Shown in pieces: positions 6,147 to 9,056 of a stretch of DNA of 9,056 nt (position 1 is the stretch's first letter; every line of letters starts with the position of its first letter). A model generated the notes under the pieces. The model saw nothing but the letters and a program-made list of their open reading frames with translations. It was not told where the DNA came from and did no database searches. The position numbers and the translations under genes are program-made. This DNA is from Lachnospiraceae bacterium (GTDB taxonomy: Bacteria > Bacillota_A > Clostridia > Lachnospirales > Lachnospiraceae). Location: contig VSOD01000151.1 of NCBI GenBank assembly GCA_009774655.1, positions 1 through 9,056 of the forward strand, written 5' to 3'.

Positions 6147-6995
6147 ATGGAATGGATCGAGAGATTGAATGATGCGGTAGGTTATATCGAGGAACATCTG
6201 ACGGAGGAAATAGATTATGAACGGCTCGGGAAGATTGCCTGCTGTTCTTCCTATCATTTCCAGCGGATGTTTACTTATATGGCAGGCGTTCCTTTATCCG
6301 AATATATCCGCAGGAGGAGAATGTCGCTGGCCGCCGTAGATTTACAGAGTACCGGTATAAAGATCATTGATGTGGCAGGCAAATACGGCTACAATTCCCC
6401 CACCGCCTTCAACAGGGCTTTTCAGTCTGTTCACGGAATCGCCCCTTCTGCCGTAAAAAACGAAGGCGTATCCGTCAAATCTTTTCCCCCTGTCTCATTT
6501 AAGCTCATAGTCAAAGGAGTGGAAGAAATGAATTATCGAATTGAAACAAAAGCCGCCTTCCGTATCGTAGGCGTATCCGTACCGCTGGAAAAGGACATTG
6601 AAAAAAATTTCGCAGTCATTCCCCGGAAATGGCAGGAGATAGTCATGAACGGAACGCTGCGGAAGCTGACCGGCCTGATGGACACCCAACCCATGGGCGT
6701 GCTCGGCGTCAGCACCTGCAATGATACGGAACCATGGCGTTACTACATTGCGGTGTCATCTTCACAGACGGACAAGGATCTGGAAGAATATACTGTACCG
6801 GCAGCCACCTGGGCTGTTTTTCCCGGAGCGGGTACCAACCAGTCCATTCAGGAACTGGAACGACGCATTGTGACGGAATGGCTGCCGACATCGGGATACG
6901 AATACGGCAACGCGCCCGATGTCGAAGTCTACCTGAATCCCGACCCGCAAAATGCACAATACGAGGTATGGATTCCTGTCGTCAGGAAAGCATAG
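6147..6995 (+). CDS. AraC-family regulator with GyrI-like effector domain
   Basis: A 282-residue protein. Residues 1-108 form the double helix-turn-helix: VGYIEEHLTEEIDYERLGKI (11-30), the first recognition helix SSYHFQRMF near 34-42, and the second HTH with VAGKYGYNSPTAFNRAFQ near 76-93. Residues about 127-282 match the GyrI-like small-molecule-binding domain (PF06445/PF14526 type), ending in YEVWIPV near 272-278. Proteins of this layout, like E. coli Rob or B. subtilis BltR-type regulators, usually sense hydrophobic or cationic compounds. The start is set at 6147 with AGGAGG nine bases upstream. The longer frame from 6075 begins before the predicted start of transcription. It is divergent from the sugar locus and has no obvious partner gene in the window, so its target is unknown. 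Confidence 0.9.
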   Translation: MEWIERLNDAVGYIEEHLTEEIDYERLGKIACCSSYHFQRMFTYMAGVPLSEYIRRRRMSLAAVDLQSTGIKIIDVAGKYGYNSPTAFNRAFQSVHGIAPSAVKNEGVSVKSFPPVSFKLIVKGVEEMNYRIETKAAFRIVGVSVPLEKDIEKNFAVIPRKWQEIVMNGTLRKLTGLMDTQPMGVLGVSTCNDTEPWRYYIAVSSSQTDKDLEEYTVPAATWAVFPGAGTNQSIQELERRIVTEWLPTSGYEYGNAPDVEVYLNPDPQNAQYEVWIPVVRKA

Positions 6996-7000
6996 CAGTA

Positions 7001-7162
7001 TTATAACTTCTCTGTCAGTGACAGCGGCCGTTCGCACGTCGAATTGACTTCCTCGAACCGCCCGCTGTCACTGCTCTTCATCATTGTATCGATCACATCA
7101 AGCACATGGTATGCCAGCTCTTTATTTGCCCTGATCTTCCCACCTGCCCCCTTTGTTCTCTT
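7001..7162 (-). pseudogene. 3' remnant of a Gfo/Idh/MocA-family oxidoreductase
   Basis: Minus-strand translation ending at the TAA at 7003-7001 reads, in one frame, GGKIRANKELAYHVLDVID, then a short linker and FEEVNSTCERPLSLTEKL. This is a typical C-terminus of NAD(P)-dependent Gfo/Idh/MocA sugar oxidoreductases. Only about 53 codons remain; the frame opens directly after the TAG stop (7165-7163) of the neighbouring AAA/PD-(D/E)XK remnant, and no upstream part is found in the window. It appears to be the left-over end of a gene cut by insertion or deletion. Such dehydrogenases are frequent members of loci like the one at 1-5831, so it may once have belonged to it. Recognition rests on pattern memory. 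Confidence 0.6.
7016..7073. repeat. Long imperfect inverted repeat (hairpin)
   Basis: Outer arms CAGTGACAGCGG (7016-7027) and CCGCTGTCACTG (7062-7073) pair perfectly over 12 bases. With one mismatch and one bulge the pairing continues through TTCG (7031-7034) and CGAA (7054-7057), leaving a 19-base loop. It lies 20 bases after the AraC stop and within the end of the oxidoreductase remnant. Neither side is followed by a T-tract, so it is not a standard intrinsic terminator, though it could slow transcription or protect the AraC mRNA 3' end. Confidence 0.65.
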
Positions 7163-7853
7163 CTACACCATCGCTTCCACGATCTCCTTGTCGCCCAGTT
7201 TTACAACTCTGACGCCGGCTTCCTTCTTCTTATTAAAATTGAAACTGAGCATATATCCTCTGTTCAGATGAAAGTAATCCAGATAAGCCGCAAGCTGTTC
7301 TTCTCCCTGTTCATTATACTCATTGCCGTGCCAGATCTTGAGTTCCACAACAAACTGTTCACCCATATAATCGACGACAACATCCGTTCGCCCTGCATCT
7401 CTGGTCTGTGCTTCCAGATAATAATTCCCCACACCGTTGATGACAGGTTTCAGATAGAGGAGAAAAAATTTCCGTCCATACTTTTCTACAAATCTGTCAT
7501 CATTTCCACTATAAATATCTGTAAAATGTACCACAAACTTTTCCAGCACAAGTTCCATGTTCAGCCTGCCATTTCTGACAAACTGATTCCTGTCGCGCTG
7601 GCCATAACGAAACGCCTCACTGTCCAACGCTTCTTTTGTCATAAACATATTCAGAAGCGCCATTTCAAAAATCCTGTTTGCCACCGCCACATATCCGTTT
7701 TTTTCCATACTGCCGCCCTCTGTTGATGACAAAATATTTACCCCTGTCCACAAAAAGGCGTTTGATCTCCTTCAGTCTGTCATCAAGCCTTACCATATAA
7801 TGCAGCTGCGGGATACATACTCCTTCTGTGTTAAAATAGCGATCGCTCCGCAT
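7163..7853 (-). pseudogene. Internally deleted AAA-ATPase-like/PD-(D/E)XK nuclease gene
   Basis: Two pieces of one PF09820/PF08011-type protein are present. The N-terminal piece (7853 to about 7700) starts with a good GGAGAG site and reads RYFNTEG, HYMVRLDDRLKEIKRLF and FVINRGRQYGK, the Walker-A lead-in of this family. Right after GRQYGK it runs into A7 (7704-7698 on the minus strand) and goes out of frame, stopping at 7665. The C-terminal piece, shifted by one base, starts NGYVAVANRIFEM and continues to 7163. It carries the nuclease motif with Asp124/Asp128 (TDVVVDY) and Glu137-x-Lys139 (VELK), counted from 7753, then EEQLAAYLDYF. About 300 residues of the usual roughly 500-550 appear lost, including the rest of the ATPase. 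A shorter product from the ATG at 7708 could still make an isolated nuclease-like domain, but its ribosome site is poor. Confidence 0.8.
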
Positions 7854-7903
7854 GAGATTCTCTCCTTCCTCTATGCCTTATTCTATCATCCCCGGTTTCT
7901 CAT

Positions 7904-7935
7904 GTAAACAAAAGCCTTTCAGGGCACAGGCCTTT
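7904..7935 (-). terminator. Probable intrinsic terminator (minus strand)
   Basis: On the minus strand, AAAGGCCT (7935-7928) pairs with AGGCTTT (7917-7911) with a one-base bulge, and the stem is followed by a T-rich run (TTTTGTTT, 7913-7906). It would end transcripts coming from the XRE gene (8339-8091) and isolate the decayed gene at 7853. The stem is short, so strength is uncertain. Confidence 0.5.
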
Positions 7936-7945
7936 GTCTACTCCT

Positions 7946-7984
7946 CGTTACAGTTCACGGCCTAACCGGCCGCAAACTGTAACG
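7946..7984. repeat. Hairpin with CGTTACAGTT arms
   Basis: Ten-base perfect arms (7946-7955 and 7975-7984) enclose a second pairing GGCC (7959-7962) with GGCC (7968-7971). Directly adjoining is another hairpin at 7984-8027. No reading frame supports a protein here. It resembles intergenic palindromic (REP-like) elements or part of a structured RNA; copy number elsewhere cannot be seen. Confidence 0.55.
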
Positions 7985-8027
7985 CATCCAGCCCATTCCA
8001 AGTCGCCTTCGGCGAGAGGCTGGATGC
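7984..8027. repeat. Hairpin with GCATCCAGCC arms and a nested stem
   Basis: Ten-base perfect arms (7984-7993 and 8018-8027) enclose a five-base stem, TCGCC (8003-8007) with GGCGA (8011-8015), around a TTC loop. It shares its first base with the end of the preceding hairpin, so the two stack end to end. Confidence 0.55.
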
Positions 8028-8053
8028 CTGAAACCGTAAAGTTATCGGCCGGA

Positions 8054-8077
8054 TGCTCTGCAGCAAGGTGCAGGGCA
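8054..8077. repeat. Hairpin TGCTCTGCA / TGCAGGGCA
   Basis: Nine pairs (one of them G-T) between 8054-8062 and 8069-8077 around a six-base loop, 14 bases after the XRE stop codon in the direction of that gene. It is the first of the structured elements an XRE transcript would contain. No T-tract follows in that direction. Confidence 0.45.
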
Positions 8078-8090
8078 CCGTGAATAATAA

Positions 8091-8339
8091 CTACTCCTCC
8101 AGCAGCTCTTCATAACTCACCGCAAGCACCTTCGCAAAAGCCTTCAACTCAATATCCGTGATAAATCTGGCGCCGCTTTCGATGCGCTGGATCGCATTCT
8201 TGTCCAGCTCGATTCCTTCCAGCTGCATCCTGTCTGCAAGAAACCGCTGCGACACCTTGGGCGTCAGTTGCTTGCGGATCCGGGCAATATTATCCCCTGA
8301 TATGTTGTTTTTTCCTGAACTCGCTCTGTTTTTGTACAT
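8091..8339 (-). CDS. Small XRE-family HTH regulator
   Basis: An 82-residue protein that is almost entirely one Cro/C1-type helix-turn-helix. NIARIRKQL (17-25) is helix 1, QRFLADRMQLEG (31-42) helix 2 and the turn, LDKNAIQRIESGARFI (45-60) the recognition helix, and ELKAFAKVLAVSYEELL (64-80) the closing helices. The ATG at 8339 has a G-rich GGAGGGGGG site a few bases upstream. It is transcribed divergently from the lamin-tail lipoprotein gene. Two copies of TGACA-N9-TGTCA lie in between and are the likely binding sites. There is no toxin partner beside it, so a simple regulator is more likely than an antitoxin. Confidence 0.88.
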   Translation of the reverse strand: MYKNRASSGKNNISGDNIARIRKQLTPKVSQRFLADRMQLEGIELDKNAIQRIESGARFITDIELKAFAKVLAVSYEELLEE

Positions 8340-8444
8340 GTTCCCCCCTCCATAAGAGCGTTTCCCTCATAAGCACCTGCCATGAACGGCTTCCATATAC
8401 GGTTTGCCGTGCACAGCTCTTGAAATGTATAACAAAAATCCCCC

Positions 8445-8475
8445 TTTAAATGACATTCACTGCTTGTCATTTAAA
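8445..8475. promoter_or_regulatory. Operator 1: TTTAAATGACA inverted repeat
   Basis: Perfect 11-base arms (8445-8455 and 8465-8475) around nine bases (TTCACTGCT). The core TGACA-N9-TGTCA recurs at 8504-8522 with a related spacer. The right arm overlaps the -35 of the lipoprotein promoter. Confidence 0.75.
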
Positions 8476-8492
8476 ACACTATATGATATTAT
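8464..8492 (+). promoter_or_regulatory. Promoter of the lamin-tail lipoprotein gene
   Basis: TTGTCA (-35, 8464-8469), exactly 17 bases, TATTAT (-10, 8487-8492), with a start of transcription expected near 8499. It is flanked and partly covered by the two operator copies, which fits repression. Confidence 0.75.
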
Positions 8493-8503
8493 TTGTACTT
8501 AGT

Positions 8504-8522
8504 TGACATTCACTAAATGTCA
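8504..8522. promoter_or_regulatory. Operator 2: TGACA-N9-TGTCA
   Basis: TGACA (8504-8508), TTCACTAAA, TGTCA (8518-8522). It shares TGACATTCACT with operator 1. The two cores are 53 bases apart, about five helical turns. It lies just after the predicted transcription start and just before the ribosome site (AAGGGA, 8525-8530) of the lipoprotein gene. Confidence 0.75.
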
Positions 8523-8537
8523 TTAAGGGAAATTGGC

Positions 8538-9056
8538 ATGAACAAACGACATTTACAAAAAATAATCCTGTTTTTTGCACCTCTGGCGCTGGCTGCCGCC
8601 GGCTGCAGCGACCGTTGGAAGGAGCCCAAGGTCGTCATCAACGAAATCTGCAGCTGTAATTTCTCTGCCGGAAGAGATGCAAATGGTCGATATTCCGACT
8701 GTGTTGAATTGTACAATCCGGGGAAATCCGATATTTCTCTGGACGGCTGTTTCCTCACAGACGATGAGAAGGAACCGGAGAAATACTCTCTGGAAGGACT
8801 TATGGTGCCTGCCGGTGGGCATGCGCTGGTCTGGCTGGACCAGAATGCGGCGCTGCGCATCTCCAGAGACGGGGACAGACTTTTTCTGGCGGATTCCGAA
8901 GAAGGTGTTTTTCTTGATCAGGTCATTGTGCCCCGGCTTGATCACGATACCAGCTATGGCAGAATACAGGATGGCGGCGACCGGTGGGCTGTTATGAGTA
9001 CCACCTTGAACAGCTCCAATCAGGAGGCCTGCCTGCTCCCCGCCGTATCCCTGGCC
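8538..9056 (+). CDS. Lipoprotein with lamin-tail domain (partial, runs off the window)
   Basis: The frame is open for 173 codons from the ATG at 8538 to the window end. AAGGGA lies seven bases before the start. Residues 1-22 are a lipoprotein signal (MNKRHLQK, then hydrophobic) with lipobox AAGC and lipidated Cys23, so the product should be anchored outside the membrane. Residues about 31-163 match a lamin-tail domain (PF00932): VVINEICSCN near 32-41, SDCVELYNPG near 53-62, DISLDGCFLTDD near 65-76, VPAGGHALVWLDQ near 90-102, DTSYGRI near 137-143 and STTLNSSN near 154-161. In Clostridia such domains often precede a CotH kinase domain, which would lie beyond the window. Expression is probably controlled by the divergent XRE protein through two operators. 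Confidence 0.85.
   Translation, partial: MNKRHLQKIILFFAPLALAAAGCSDRWKEPKVVINEICSCNFSAGRDANGRYSDCVELYNPGKSDISLDGCFLTDDEKEPEKYSLEGLMVPAGGHALVWLDQNAALRISRDGDRLFLADSEEGVFLDQVIVPRLDHDTSYGRIQDGGDRWAVMSTTLNSSNQEACLLPAVSLA

Noticed and set aside
7016..7073. Intrinsic terminator for the AraC-family gene
   Set aside because: The stem is strong but no T-run follows on either strand, so it is kept only as a hairpin.
7106..7726. Plus-strand 206-codon frame
   Set aside because: Antisense to the PD-(D/E)XK remnant, which shows real motifs on the minus strand.
7946..8080. CRISPR array
   Set aside because: The repeats are inverted, not regularly spaced direct repeats with unique spacers.
8091..8339. Antitoxin of a toxin-antitoxin pair
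   Set aside because: No toxin-like gene lies next to it; the neighbours are a hairpin region and a divergent lipoprotein gene.
8513..8945. Minus-strand frames opposite the lipoprotein gene
   Set aside because: The plus-strand frame from 8538 has a lipoprotein signal and lamin-tail motifs; the minus frames have neither.
8575..8997. Plus-strand 140-codon frame
   Set aside because: It lies in a different frame within the lipoprotein gene, which is open to the window end and has recognisable motifs.

Overview
The window looks like chromosomal DNA of a gut-type Clostridia, probably Lachnospiraceae. This is inferred from moderate GC, strong AGGAGG-type ribosome binding sites, AraC/GyrI and FCD-GntR regulators, a PF09820-type AAA/PD-(D/E)XK gene and a lamin-tail lipoprotein. 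No rRNA, tRNA, CRISPR array or intact insertion sequence was seen.

Positions 1-5831, all on the minus strand, form one carbohydrate-use locus. Read in the direction of transcription, it starts with an FCD-family GntR regulator (5831-5175). A cupin of the YdaE-type D-lyxose isomerase family follows (5126-4551), then a xylose-isomerase-like TIM-barrel protein (4497-3538). Next come two tandem paralogous clan GH-A-like glycosidases without signal peptides (3503-2226 and 2024-741), and an Asp/Glu-racemase-family protein lacking the second catalytic cysteine (706-47). The window ends with the first ten codons of a possible secreted solute-binding protein (31-1). The likely logic is import of a small glycoside, cytosolic cleavage by one or both glycosidases, then isomerisation of the released sugar. 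The actual sugar cannot be read from the sequence.

The locus carries a repeated near-palindrome, ATACGT-N3-AYGTAT, at three places: in front of gntR, in front of the TIM-barrel gene (inside the 3' end of the cupin gene) and in front of the second glycosidase. This suggests three transcription units under the linked GntR. Two copies sit at exactly the same distance from a candidate promoter. The third lies inside the gntR promoter, which appears to drive a leaderless mRNA.

Positions 5832-6146 hold divergent regulatory DNA. An AraC/GyrI-like regulator follows on the plus strand (6147-6995) with a palindrome across its own -10 region.

Positions 7001-7853 are decayed DNA on the minus strand: the 3' tail of a Gfo/Idh/MocA oxidoreductase, abutted by an AAA-ATPase/PD-(D/E)XK gene that has lost its middle. 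Positions 7900-8080 are a run of strong hairpins with no gene.

The right end has a divergent pair: a small XRE regulator (8339-8091) and a lipoprotein with a lamin-tail domain (from 8538, running off the window). Between them lie two copies of TGACA-N9-TGTCA that bracket a good promoter.
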